From Trichopria drosophilae (Eukaryota; Arthropoda; Insecta; Hymenoptera; Diapriidae), in NCBI GenBank assembly GCA_030407085.1, contig CM059582.1, forward strand, positions 155,396,501 to 155,460,500: a stretch of DNA of 64,000 bases, given 5' to 3'. Below the pieces are notes generated by a model. That model ran no database searches. It was not told where the DNA came from and saw only the letters and a program-made list of their open reading frames with translations. This document shows, one piece after another, positions 26,031 through 37,728 of this stretch. Every line of letters starts with the position of its first letter. The first letter of the stretch is position 1. A program made the translations under genes and the position numbers.

Positions 26031-26256
26031 CACTGAGAAAAAGATTAGTAATATTTATCAAATATGTGATTATGTATCTGTTAGCAGACAAATATTATAA
26101 GTAATGCCAACTACATTTTAGTTGAATTAACTAAATGTTGTTGAATCCGTATCAGGATGTAGTTAGAAGCACTAATTTGTAGTTGCATTGACTAAATATT
26201 TAGGTGTTAATCGCCAACGACATATTTAGTCAAAATTACTAATCTTTGTTTCAGTG
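26031..26256. mobile_element. TA-flanked MITE with CACTG termini
   Basis: The 226-bp element begins CACTGAGAAAAAGATTAGTA and ends with the inverted counterpart TACTAATCTTTGTTTCAGTG, giving terminal inverted repeats of about 22 bp with three differences. TA sits immediately outside both ends (26029-26030 and 26257-26258). There is no coding capacity. The TA target suggests mobilisation by a Tc1/mariner-type transposase, although CACTG ends also occur in other superfamilies, so the assignment stays open. Confidence 0.75.
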
Positions 26257-27905
26257 TATATATCTCAAAATTACACATAAATTAAATACAATCATTTACA
26301 AACATCAGGTCTAACTTGTTTTATTACGTAAAAATAAGTCTACCATTTAAATAAGTAACAAACAACAAAGTTCGCATATAAAACAGATCTATATCACGGG
26401 TTATGGCATCATTTCATAAATGCCACAGTAGTTACTTGAGGAAAACATCTAAATGCTTTTACAAATATAGAGTTCGAGCATATATTAAAGTTGGCTTGAC
26501 AAAAGTCTGTTATTTTTAATTATATATTTATAACTTGCAAATGTGTTGCAGAGAATTAGAAGTTATTTAGATTAAGAGAACCACGAAATATTAATTGCTG
26601 TTACCTGTCATAATAAATTACTCTACTTAACTATTTCAAATAATGCACTATATTATTATACTTGCGCATTTTTATTTACTGAAGAATAAGTGAATACAAA
26701 ATGTAACAAACACAGCCGTATACTGCATATAATGGTAAACAATAACATGTATTATGGATACTGCCATCGATTATAATAATACAGGCGCTAACGCCGCAAT
26801 ATACTCATGCATAAATGGCAAGCGCTCTGGGCAAGATCGCTTGGAATATGTTTATTCCTTCTCTTTGAATGTGCAGATGGTTTTGAAGTCTTTTCTGTTG
26901 TCTATTCCGTACGTATATCGAAATCATGATATAATACATGATTGTTGGAGTTTTATAGTAGTAATTTTTAAGCAGTGTTTTCTCAAGTTTACAAGATCAT
27001 AATTATTAAGTATTTGATGTAAAATATACTGTTTGCGGAATTTTTTAAATAAAGGGAAACATAAAACTCCTAGAATAATTGCAACTACATATGTATATGA
27101 TATTTCCTTTCATAAAAATTATTAGTTAGAATATTGAGTTACAAATTTGTACCTGTATGTAGTTAAAACTACTTTTTTAAAATTAATATGTATATGTGTG
27201 TGTATGTACAACGTCGTGAAAATGTTCGGAATATTGAATGAGAAGTTACAATTTTATCTGTTTATTGCAGTGTATAAAAATAACAACATTTTAATGTTAC
27301 AGAATCCGATATTGACAATTTTTTATAGCTCTTGTTTCCATGTAATATGGGGATGCAGTTGCGGACAACGTAATTTTCTCCATTGTTCGAGGAAGTATAT
27401 CATTCAATAGAAACACGATAAAAGCTTCAATGATAAATTAAAATGAAGCTTATAACTTCTATTCCACGAAAAAAAATAATTGTTATACGTCCTGTATTAA
27501 ACTTTGCGAGCGAAACTTAAAAGATAATTGCAATACTGTATACTGCATACAGTCACCAATTGATTAGCAAGTATATAATTTATTTCATATTTTAAGAAAA
27601 AACCTTTGACATTTAATAAGCAATAGTTTTCTAATAAAACCAATAACATTAATTTTAAAATAATCATATTCCGATGGATAAACACAAGTTTATTAATGCA
27701 ATACATATGCATACGTCTAGTTATAATTGTGTTCTACATTTGATTGATGTAGAAATGCATTTATGTTTAATTGGAGAAAATAGCTATTAAGTAAACATTT
27801 CACCTTTTTGAATGACGGATGTACGGATATATTAATTAAATATATTATTAATGTGATGATTTTTTTCTATTAATATATCTGTATAGGGCAAATGTTTCAA
27901 CTTAC
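26257..27905. other. Start of the exon A to exon B intron, featureless
   Basis: AT-rich intron directly downstream (minus strand) of exon A. It holds a possible scrap of the 10.6-kb palindromic family near 27325-27350 and otherwise nothing I can support. Confidence 0.5.
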
Positions 27906-28142
27906 TGTGTAGGTCTATTGCAATATCTGTACGTAGAGGTTGAATTAAGTTAGTATTGCTAGCTCGGCATGACAGCTTTTTAAGGTGATGTTCCCTCCGC
28001 AGGTTTTTGATGGTCACTCGGCTGATGATCGTAGATGACGTTTGTGATTTAACATCCCTCGTGGTCTGATCTTCCCGCACTTCATACGTAGAATTAATTG
28101 GCTGCGATTGAAGATACCATGAAACGAAAGGCCTCGGTTTTC
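27906..28142 (-). CDS. Sidestep-family receptor, internal exon A (second half of an Ig domain)
   Basis: This 237-nt exon is read on the minus strand. It is preceded by a good acceptor (CTTTTAG just above 28142) and followed by a strong donor (GTAAGTTG starting at 27905). It enters in phase 1 and leaves in phase 1. It encodes about 79 residues holding the second half of an Ig domain: a C-strand tryptophan in GKPRPFVSWYLQ and the F-strand cysteine in KKLSCRASN, then the strand running into IAIDLH. The order GKPRP..SW, then SCRASN, then a linker into PLSV is characteristic of the second Ig domain of arthropod Sidestep-family cell-surface proteins, which bind Beaten-path proteins during axon guidance. 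The partner cysteine lies on an exon further upstream (higher coordinate) that was not found. The paralog cannot be assigned. No stop or frameshift is seen. Confidence 0.88.
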
Positions 28143-29149
28143 CTAAAAGTAGTAACAATTTTTATTAATGATTATAGTGGTTAAATAATATAGTGAAAAA
28201 GTTTCTGATCAGGATATTCGTATTTATACAATTATTATTCAATTTTTATTTTAGGTATTAAGGCCAAATAGATATAATAATAGTAATAATATATAAGGAG
28301 AAGAAGAAAGAACGAAAATGCATAATCAACATTGAGAGAGCAGATATAAGCAATTGGTATATGCAATTGGAATTTTATACGAGAGTTCTTCCGAATGCAT
28401 TTTGAATAAAGGGCGAAAAGGAAGGTATCATAGTAAGGTGAGAAATGTCGATTGTACGGATGTCGAGATTTTCAATGCTTGAACGCTAATATCATTGTTA
28501 ATGTAACAAAGAGATAATTTATGTTATATTTGCTCCAGAATTCTATCATTTTAATGTCGATAAATTAACACAATAGTCGATTAACCAACCATCGAGTCAC
28601 AATATGCATGAAGAGTAATTTACACCATTGTGGAAATAGACGCGTGTTTATTGCATTCCAACGTAAATACAAAACTAGGCACAATCGCCCGTAAAATGCA
28701 TTAATTGTTTATTATCGGTATGTAATAAAAACATTTAAAATTTATAGTTTTTTTATATGTATGTTTGAATAGAGAGTTTTACTGTTGTATCCGAAAACAT
28801 ATAGCGTGTAATAATTCTCTTTTTACTTTCTAAATACGTACACTATACAGATACATTTTTAATTGCGAAGAAATTCCCTCAGTTATGTTAGAAAAGTTAT
28901 GTTCACTACTTAATTCATGGAATACATCCGATATCTAATACCCCACATATTTTATAATATATATTGAACGTTTAGTAAACCTAAGATATATGGTCGTGAG
29001 GATTGAGGTGTCAGGCTTAGTTCGCATGAACTGATCGTCGCGAAGGTTCCGCGTTCTCTGGGTGGGTGTATCTTTGAAATCTGTCCATGTGCCGTCTTCA
29101 TTATGTCATATGTTGTCGCAACCCTTCCACCTGAGAGCCGACTCGCGAA
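28143..29149. other. Intron upstream of exon A
   Basis: AT-rich intron. The final 170 bp (about 28985-29150) is richer in GC and may be the more 5' part of the adjoining LINE, but no motif confirms that. The exon coding for the first half of exon A's Ig domain was not found here. Confidence 0.4.
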
Positions 29150-30420
29150 TAGACAAATTACTCATTAAAGCGGATTAGGAGGGAAGCTTTCCATCAGGAA
29201 TGAGGTATTTACAGGAGTACCTCAAGGTTCCATCTTAGGCCAACTACTCTTCTCTATCTTGATAAATGATAACTCTAATATTCTGATACACTCCTCTCAT
29301 ATGCTTTATACTGACGATCTTCAGATCATGATCCAATGTAAACCATCTGACTTGGATGAAGCTTATTGATTGCATAAATACCGATGCTGCGCCAGTATCA
29401 AACTACGTTAACCAAGGTGATCATTATATGGTTAACATAAGGGCTATCTTCCAAAAGGACATCGTCCTATCAGTGGATAATGAGACTATCCCAACCTTCA
29501 ACGAAGTCAACTTGGAGATAAAACAAGATTTCTCCTTGACTTGGAACTCCCAAATAAATCACCTATCTAAGCGTGTGAATTCTCCACTCCTCTGTTTGAA
29601 ATACAATAAAAACGATTTATCGACTAAACTTCGGCAGAGATTGGTAGCGTCACGTATTTCCTCATTTGGACTATTGTTTAGCCAGCTTTAGCAATATCTC
29701 TCAATCGCGCAGAGATAAATGTCAACGGTTGTTCAATCAATGTATTCGATACATTTTGAATCTTAAACATGATTGTCTTATATCACCCTATCGTCATCAG
29801 CCCAACTGGCTACCTATCAAGTACAGGTACCTATACTTCATCGGATGCCTCTCCTATAACATTTTAAGGTAGCACCTATCCGCTTTTCTGTTTGCTCTAT
29901 TCATCCATCGATCAGACTCTACACGTTTAACAAGAGTCACATCGGGCGATCTTGCTGTAGATAGAGCGAAAAATATTTCAAAGCTTTTTCACTCACAGAC
30001 ACTAGATTATAGAATTTTTTGCCCATCTACATTCGTGAATCATCTTCCTCTTTCGTATTTAAATTATCTCTTTTTAACTTTCTCACAACTTTCGAATCTC
30101 AGAACTCTAATACCTCGTTACTTCGCATTCATTCGTAATCATCTCATATCATACTCATCGTTCGCCTCTTAAAATTACGACCAGTGTTTATTATCTTAAA
30201 TTATATCTAAACTATGCAATATCTGTTTTTCATCGATATATCATTTCATTTTTATGATGTCACCAATCTAGTTAGTCTTAATTTTGTTATATTATAAGCA
30301 CTTTACTTTTTATATCGTATTCTCTAGCTGTAGATTTTTGGTAGCTATAAGGTAAACCGATATTTGCGACCAAGTTTTAATCAATAAATACAATAAAAAA
30401 CAATACAACACAATACACAC
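29150..30420 (+). pseudogene. LINE remnant: reverse transcriptase C-terminus to 3' tail
   Basis: Read across frames on the plus strand, the segment follows a LINE reverse transcriptase from the palm onward: NEVFTGVPQGSILGQLLFSI (about 29200), LYTDDLQIMIQC (YADD block), then QDFSLTWNSQINHLSKRVNS with LRQRLVASRIS (29356-29691), then a DYC..SF block and CQRLFNQCIRYILNL with HQPNWLPIKYRYLY (29666-29872), and finally the weakly conserved C-terminus to about 30170. Several frameshifts and stops make it inactive. The 3' end at about 30370-30420 is an AATAC/AATAA-rich tail, as LINE 3' ends often are. Clade not resolved (Jockey/CR1-like). Confidence 0.85.
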
Positions 30421-30425
30421 TGAAA

Positions 30426-30791
30426 GAAATTTTATAGCCGATACAGGAAAATTAGCGTCACAATCAATGTTCACAGATCAGTGGCTATTTCGATAATGGA
30501 GTATGAACCAACCGTTCAACTGAATGGCTCCAATTATTTTAATAAGAAATATGCACTTAATTATAATTATACTTCATTTGATATTAATGTACATCAATAA
30601 AGTTGAAATTTGAATCTTTGATCAATTTGGAACGTGGAGCAAAAGTCAATGTCCAGAATTTTGATACATTTCTCAAAGAGGACAAATACATATTTAATGC
30701 TACAGGAATAGTTAAGAGAAGTATAATCCCTATGCTTTACGAAGTTGAAAGAACCGAGGATAACGGTTCATTAAAGAATAAAAATTATTAG
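30426..30791 (+). pseudogene. Unassigned broken frame next to LINE tail
   Basis: Two adjacent plus-strand open stretches, 30426-30596 (no ATG at its start; internal ATG at 30498) and 30603-30791 (TTG start), are separated by stop codons and a frame change. Their composition (many N, Y, K, plus acidic residues) does not look like repeated AT noise, but I recognise no family. They may be a decayed gene or chance. They directly follow the LINE 3' tail. Confidence 0.2.
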
Positions 30792-31303
30792 CAACTTCGA
30801 TTCTTTTCTAAAATCGAAAATAGTTTCTAATGTTAGCAATTGGTATCTGTTCTCTTTCAATTACTGCCAACGAAGCAATCACAATAATTAAATAAAAGTT
30901 AGCAAAGTTCTTTTTTAGTTATGACGGAGGTTTCGATAATGCGATTTTATTGCCAACATAACTATAAAAGGGGTTACTTTTATTTATTACCACGGTAAAA
31001 AGTAATTATATAATAGTGGAAAATAGTTCGGGCGGTTAAATATTTTAAAAAACGTCGATATTAAAAAAAAAAACGCGGAACCACGTGAAACCATTTTTCA
31101 ACAAATTTATATTTTTGGGGGAATTGGGGCCACCCATTATGCATTATGGGCCGAGTGCGACTCATTTGAATGGTCATTTCTTGACTTATTTCACTACTAA
31201 ACATTTAAGTAACTTAGGAACTGTATGTTAATAATATATACATATTAATCGCAATAATTATCGAAACACAGGTTTAATCTTTGGCAGAAATGTCAAGCGC
31301 CTA

Positions 31304-31462
31304 GGGTAAATGTACCAATTACTAGGGGCCATCTAACCTATTACTGCGGCTTGTATTTCTATTACTGCGGTCATAACCTCATAAGAAATACATGTATCCG
31401 CAGTAATAGGGATAGAACGCAGTAATAGGTCAGATGGCCCCCAGTAATTGGTACATCTACCC
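31304..31462. mobile_element. TA-flanked palindromic MITE (159 bp)
   Basis: The element starts GGGTAAATGTACCAATTACT and continues AGGGGCCATCT; its right end is the inverse, AGATGGCCCCCAGTAATTGG then TACATCTACCC. Inner blocks CCTATTACTGCGG and CCGCAGTAATAGG also pair, so nearly the whole element folds on itself. TA flanks both ends (31302-31303 and 31463-31464), as expected for a Tc1/mariner-type MITE. There is no coding capacity. Confidence 0.85.
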
Positions 31463-34400
31463 TACTAAGAGCTTCGCAATCGAGAGTGTAAAGAGGATAA
31501 ATGCAATAAACTTTAACAAAGTATCAAAAAAACAAAGATAGTGAACTGTTGATTCAGTAAAATCATTATGAAAAAAAATTGTTTTAAACGCTTAAAACTT
31601 GGCGAAGACAAAAATATGTGAACCAGCTGATGTGGGCGGTATAAGATTAAATTCTATTTCTAGACACGGAAAATGTGAAATATTAATTCAACACGTTTAT
31701 TAATGTGGTCTTTGTTCTGCAATAAGAACAGAAGATTATCTATTTATTTGTGCAAACTAAAATACGTTGAAAGCACTTCATGAACAATCCGATCGAGGTA
31801 CTTTCAAATCTTAATGAGGTTCAGTATAAGAGGCATCGCGTCAAAGGAGAAGTTGTGGTTTTAATTTTGTCGAAAGAACTAATCACTGCTTTTCTTTAAC
31901 TCATTGAAAGCGTGTAAAAGAGAATGAAAGACTTTGCACGACACTTCAGCCGGCACTCTTTGGGAATATTACACAGAACTTGATTGCGTTAACCTACTTT
32001 TTAATCTATATAATTTGAATAGCAGTGTAAGATTAGTATAGATTACGTGTAATTATTAACAATCATTAGGTTGACAACTGAATTGACATACGATTATCTA
32101 TTTATTGATAATCTGCTTCTCAAAAGCTGTATCTGCATTTCTTCTGATTTAAAATTAGTTATGTGAACTACTAGAGTAAGGTAATTGGACTGCAAATAAA
32201 TTTGTTAACTTCATCAGTTGATTATCAATGAACAAGTTTATTATGCATTTTCAAATTAAAATTCTAAAATAATATAAAATATGCATTTACATATATTTAA
32301 AACACATACCATGGGGTGGTAACATAAATAAATTTTAATAGTTAATTTTACTGTTTTTGTTTTCAAAGTAGCTCCTTTTATTTAAAGGCGATTTGATGTA
32401 GAAGTATGTCTCATTTTTTCGACAATAAAGCAGAACATTTGAGACAGAATGTGAATTTAACTAAACAAAGAAAATGATCGTCGTATTATCATCGTCATTA
32501 ACGCTCTTTACAGGGCCTATTTCTAAATAAATTTGCAAAAGTTAGTCACATTATTGTGCTCGGCGAATGACTATAAATGTTATATATTCGGCCAATAGCG
32601 TTCAATGTCGATAATAATTAATTTACCCTAAACATGTAAAACAAGATTATAGAAGACGCATTGTATTGTGTTTCATATATTTTACAAGTTTTCTCAATGG
32701 TATTAAGCGAGCAACGAGTAGAAAGGCTAAATGTAAATAGTACTGGTTTACTATGTATGTAAATTGAAACATATTGATCAAATTCATTTATATAATTAAG
32801 TTTTATTCATGATGCATTCTTACAGCAAAAGTGGGAGGTTGTTCAAAGTTTCAGTACTATTATGCATATTGAATAAACTTAACAGAGGATAAAAGTCATT
32901 TTAGTATTGAATCTGTATTTGGGTTCAAGTATTTCAGTTATATTTGTAGATTAAAAAATGGCCGTCTGTTATTTCGGAAATATTTCTGTTGCTCGAATAA
33001 ATACCAGCTTATATTGACTGCATAGAATGAATTGGAGCAGAGGCAAAATAAATTGCTAAATAAATAAAGATTACGATTGCATATGCAAACTACGGTTTAA
33101 AATTTACGTTCACTTGCGAACTCACGCCTCGTGTTTGAAGTGATGCAATAAAGTCGACAACAATAGGTTAAAACCGTTTAATTATAAAGCTCCTAATATA
33201 ATTTACATTAGAATATATCTTACTGGTTTTGATAAACACATTTGTTTAATTATTTCGTAATGTTTTAAAAAATAATTATTATATTTAATTGTTGAGTTTA
33301 CTTGATATTTTCGATAAATCAGGTATAAATAAAATGGATGTTATATTTCTTTATTTTATTTCGCATATTTATGTTGGGATCTTTATGCTAAAAATTGACT
33401 TAGGTTTAGTGTAGGAAAATGTTATTCGACATAAAAAAAAGGTAAGTTTCCAACAAGGACAAGCATCTCATGAATAGTTTATATCAAAAGTTCATTTTTA
33501 TATATTTATCATGGAATAGAAATCTCTGGTAATTGCGCTCATTCTGTCCCATGTCTTTTAATTTTTATATACATTAAGTGATTTTTATGAATTATAGGCA
33601 GGAATATCAATGTGTCTTACGAAAAAAATTAAGTATTTGCAAAAAAAAGATGTCCTATTATATAGATTCCCAAATTAACGTGAAATATTAGCAGTAAAAT
33701 AAATAATCCAAATGATAAATAAATTAAGTGGTAATTTTATCTGTTAAGAAACTATTATACGCATTTCAGTGATAACAGAAACTAATAAGTGATACAGCTG
33801 ATTAAATAAATAATTCTAATATTGTTGACGTAACAATTATCAATCACAATTTTCATAAATTATTATTTTCTTTATCTGCCATTGAAACAATTAATTCACT
33901 TTATAAAAAATGAACGCAATTGTAATATGAATTAACACACATTTTGAAATAACTGTTGTGAAGAATTAATGTAGCTATTTCAATTAAACCAAATAGCCGC
34001 ACTGACCATGACGTGTTTTGTTGTTGTAATTATTTCTTTCCATTAATTCCATCAATTATTTAGTAACAAATTGGAATTATTTCGTTGTAAATATCGCGTG
34101 TTTTTCTACGTTTCGACCCACAAGAGGTATTTTGTAAATTAATGTGTTAGTAAATATAATTATATACTATATTCCATATTCTTTTACATCACTAATATAT
34201 AAATTATTAATGATAAATTACAATGTAATAATGAAATGAACGAAAATACGAGGAAATACTTAAATAGTATTTTTCCAAACATTGAATTCACAATTTTTTC
34301 TGTCTTCAAATTAATGCGACCTGATAGACTTTTGTAAATTGCATGGCTTCTAAAGAGCAACGTTCGAGTTTATATCCAACATTGTAAGAGCGACGTCGCT

Positions 34401-35184
34401 GTACAACATCGCAATTTCGTTTCTTTTTCCTCCTTTTTGTCCTGAAAAGTAAACATCCCGGTACATCGTATATCTTGTCTTATCCCATCATTCTAGTAGG
34501 TTAAAAAAATAGTAAATAATGGTGGTGTAGACTATAATGATAATGATACTTCTGAAGGGATGAAAAGGTTTTATCAAACTAAATTTCAAACAGTTATTGT
34601 TATGTTATAATGCTCGGAGTAAAATTTGCATGTGGAAAATGTTTACAATAATGTATTTCAAACATTGTTTTATATTTTACTGATTTACTGCTATTATTAG
34701 TCTCCTTTGGACTTAAAGTTTTATTTCGTAGTCAGCTATCTATTAAATGATATAGTCAAGTAAATTATTGTAGCAAATGTTCTTTACGATTCTTTCAAAG
34801 ACGTTGGTTTTGAATTGTGCTTGCTAATACTGGTATAATGAAAATGGCAATTGATGGTGTTATGTAGAAAAAGGTACTTTCAAAAATAAAAATTAATACA
34901 CAATAATTTATGCTTAATTCGGTAGCGTTCAGTGATACTAAGGTGCATGTAAAACTCAAAGAATTGATGACCAAAATGAATATTTCTTTAGAGATTTTAA
35001 ATCTTATAGATATTAAAACTGCTAATAAAATATATCTAAAATAAACGACGGCCTCGTCTTTGTGCGAAGGGATTTTTAATGTACTTCAATATTAAATTAA
35101 AAGGCAGCAAAATTCATTATGTTTTGCTAAGGTGAAAAGCTACAGTTAAATAAAGTTTTTATATTTGTTTAATGTTAGTAAGAC
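31463..35184. other. Intronic sequence, featureless
   Basis: AT-rich intron. No frame with a recognisable domain, no transposon termini and no RNA gene were seen. Confidence 0.5.
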
Positions 35185-35188
35185 TTAA

Positions 35189-37724
35189 CCCTTTTCGTCC
35201 CAAAAGTCTGGAATTTGGACACAACTTTCAACGTTGTATCTTTTAAATTGAAATTAGTCAAAATCGATAGATTTGGACCTCATTCTTCAAATGCCGTGAT
35301 CAGATTCGTCCACGACTTCAAAGAAAAATGTTATTATCATTTTGTAGAAAAAAATATTGATTTTTTCGATGTTACTTCGCAAGAATCGCTTTTTTTGTCG
35401 TTCAAAAAGGGCAATGCTGACCATTGAAAAACGTACTAATCGCGTCTCTTTGCTCAGCTCTTTTTTGTCCCTTCAGATTTTTTCAAAACACAAAATGGCG
35501 GCTTCAATATGGTGCCTGCAAGTTGTAATTTTGCATTTTGTGGCACAAATATCGATTATTTGACCATATAACGATTGAAATCATGGAGAATTGGGATAAA
35601 AAAGTAATTATTATCATTTGCGAATAGGGGAAGTGGGATTTTGGCGTTTCGCTGTATTAGAACATTTCCTGTGTATTTGTTTGCATTGTTTATTTACAAA
35701 AGATTTATCGCAATACAAATTTTGAAACATATTTCAGTTTCCATTCAGTATTTACCAACCGTTCGAACATGACCTAGGAAGTCGAAGTCAATTTGTAAAT
35801 TCATATATATTTTCAATCAATTAGTAAGTATCGATAAATTAAGCGTAATTAAATCTAAATTGGATGACTTAATAGTCTTCTCTTACACTCAATTTTCGTT
35901 TTTTATTTGTTTCATTTGGAGGTGAGGATGATTTTTTACGACGTGTTTAAAAAAATTCTCATTTGGGGCAAAGTGGGTGGGGCAAAGTGGGATGTATTCC
36001 GTTTTGATTTAGGTTCACAGAGATAATTAAGAACTCTCTTTCCCTCTCACCCTCTCTCTCTCCGTCCCCCCTCCTCTCTGTTTTTTTGTAAAATTGAAAT
36101 TTGGAATATTAAACAGATACCTTTTTTTAAATGCGTTTCATAATAAGTTAGTTGAGGACCTAAATAAGGGTTTCTAAATTACAACTAACCATTCTCATGT
36201 CCCATATTTTTTGTATACAAGTTTTTCCAAAACCATCCCACTTTGCCCCTACCTTCCCTACCTAATTTTATCATGATTCATTTATAACCTCAAATGAGTT
36301 ATATACAATGGGGTTTTATCGATTTTTTATTTGATTTTCACTCAATTTTTGAATTTTCCGGATCATTACGTGCGGATGAAATTGAAAATTACTATATACA
36401 ATTGTGACCAATCAGTGATCCGTTTATAACCTAAAAATGGAGTGCAGTACATCTTGCGCATTGCTACCTGGTACTATGATGTTTGTAGGTTTAATAAACG
36501 TGAATATTGGTGTAGATACATCGATCCTCCAATGTCTAATTTGAATGAAGTTTATTCCTGATGATAAATATAATAGATTACCCACACACCACTAATTCAC
36601 AACCATTTACATCACGTTGTTTAGTCGTCAATACATATTTTGCCGTTGTCTGACTCGAAGTAAACGCACTTCGAAGAGTTGATTTTTTACTATTTTTTAG
36701 TACTTTATAAATTTTGTTTGTATTTTTTTCATTTTTTAACCATTTTTTGTATTCTTTCATTTGATAACATTTTTTATATTGAATTTTCCCAAGTAATGAC
36801 AACGGTGAATCAAGTCAATATTAATATAATAAATCTATGTAACTTTATGAAATGATTTGAAGCGTACCTTGCAAAAATATTTATTACATTCTCAACAATG
36901 AGATGTTCGTCTTTCACACTTGTCATGAGAACAGTATCGTTTTAAACCTTCATTTTTGATAATGTGGGTCTCCAAAAGCGTTTTAGACTTTCTTTGTATA
37001 TAATCTGTGGTATCACTTACACCGAAGTTTACTCTGATATTCGCATTTGTTATAAGCCTACAAACATCATAATATCAGGTAGGAATCTACTCAATTTTGA
37101 GGTTATAAACCGATTATTGATAAGCCACATTCATATCTGGTCATTTTCAATTTCACACGTAAGTAATACGGAAACGTCGAAAATTAAGTGAAAATTAGAA
37201 AAAAAATGTAAAAATCCATCATCTATAACTAATTTGAGGTTGTGAATGAATAATAATGAGATGAGATATTCACAAATGATAATAATTAATTTTTCATCCA
37301 AATTCTCCGTGATTTCAACCATTACGTGGTCAAATAATCAATAACTGTGCAAGAAAATGAAAATTACAACTTGCAGAGGCCATTTTGAAGCCGCCATTTT
37401 GTTTTTGGAAAAAAATACCACAGAAGAAGAAAGGGCTGAGCAAAAAGACGAGATCAAGATCTTTTGAAATGGTCAGCATTGTCATTTTCATCGTCAAAAA
37501 AAAGCGATTCCTGCGAAGAAGCGTAAAAAAATCAGGATTTGTATTAAAAAAATGATCATAACTTTTTTCTGTGAAATTATTGGCTGATTCTGAGCACGGC
37601 ATTTGAAAGAGGAGGTCTAAATCTATCGATTTTTACTTATTTAAATGTTTTGTAATGACGTTTGAAACGAAAATTACAGCGTTGAAAGTTTTGTCCATAT
37701 TCCGGACTTTTGGGACGAAAAAGG
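35189..37724. mobile_element. TTAA-flanked palindromic element, piggyBac type, non-autonomous (copy 1)
   Basis: The target TTAA is present at both ends (35185-35188 and 37725-37728). The left end is CCCTTTTCGTCCCAAAAGTC and the right end is its inverse with one change. Once a nested insertion (35627-36258) is set aside, the inverted repeats continue inward with moderate divergence for about 700 bp: shared blocks include AAAATGGCGGCTTCAA, GATTATTTGACCA and TATGATGTTTGTAGG near the inner end. About 480 bp of unpaired centre remains and has no transposase. TTAA targets with CCC-type ends are the piggyBac signature; a family-level assignment needs a related autonomous copy. Confidence 0.82.
35627..36258. 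mobile_element. TA-flanked element nested in TTAA element copy 1
   Basis: This 632-bp block interrupts the left inverted repeat of the surrounding element exactly where the right repeat is continuous (near 37265). It begins GGGGAAGTGGGATTTTGG and ends CCCACTTTGCCCCTACCTTCCC, an imperfect inverted match, with TA on both sides (35625-35626 and 36259-36260). The interior repeats GGGGCAAAGTGGG near 35965-35992 and holds a CT-rich run (about 36037-36080). It is non-coding and inserted after the outer element. Confidence 0.75.
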
Positions 37725-37728
37725 TTAA

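Noticed and set aside
36578..36802. Lys-rich minus-strand frame in the centre of the TTAA element as a transposase fragment
   Set aside because: No acidic catalytic residues or zinc-finger pattern; it begins at TTG and is composition-driven.
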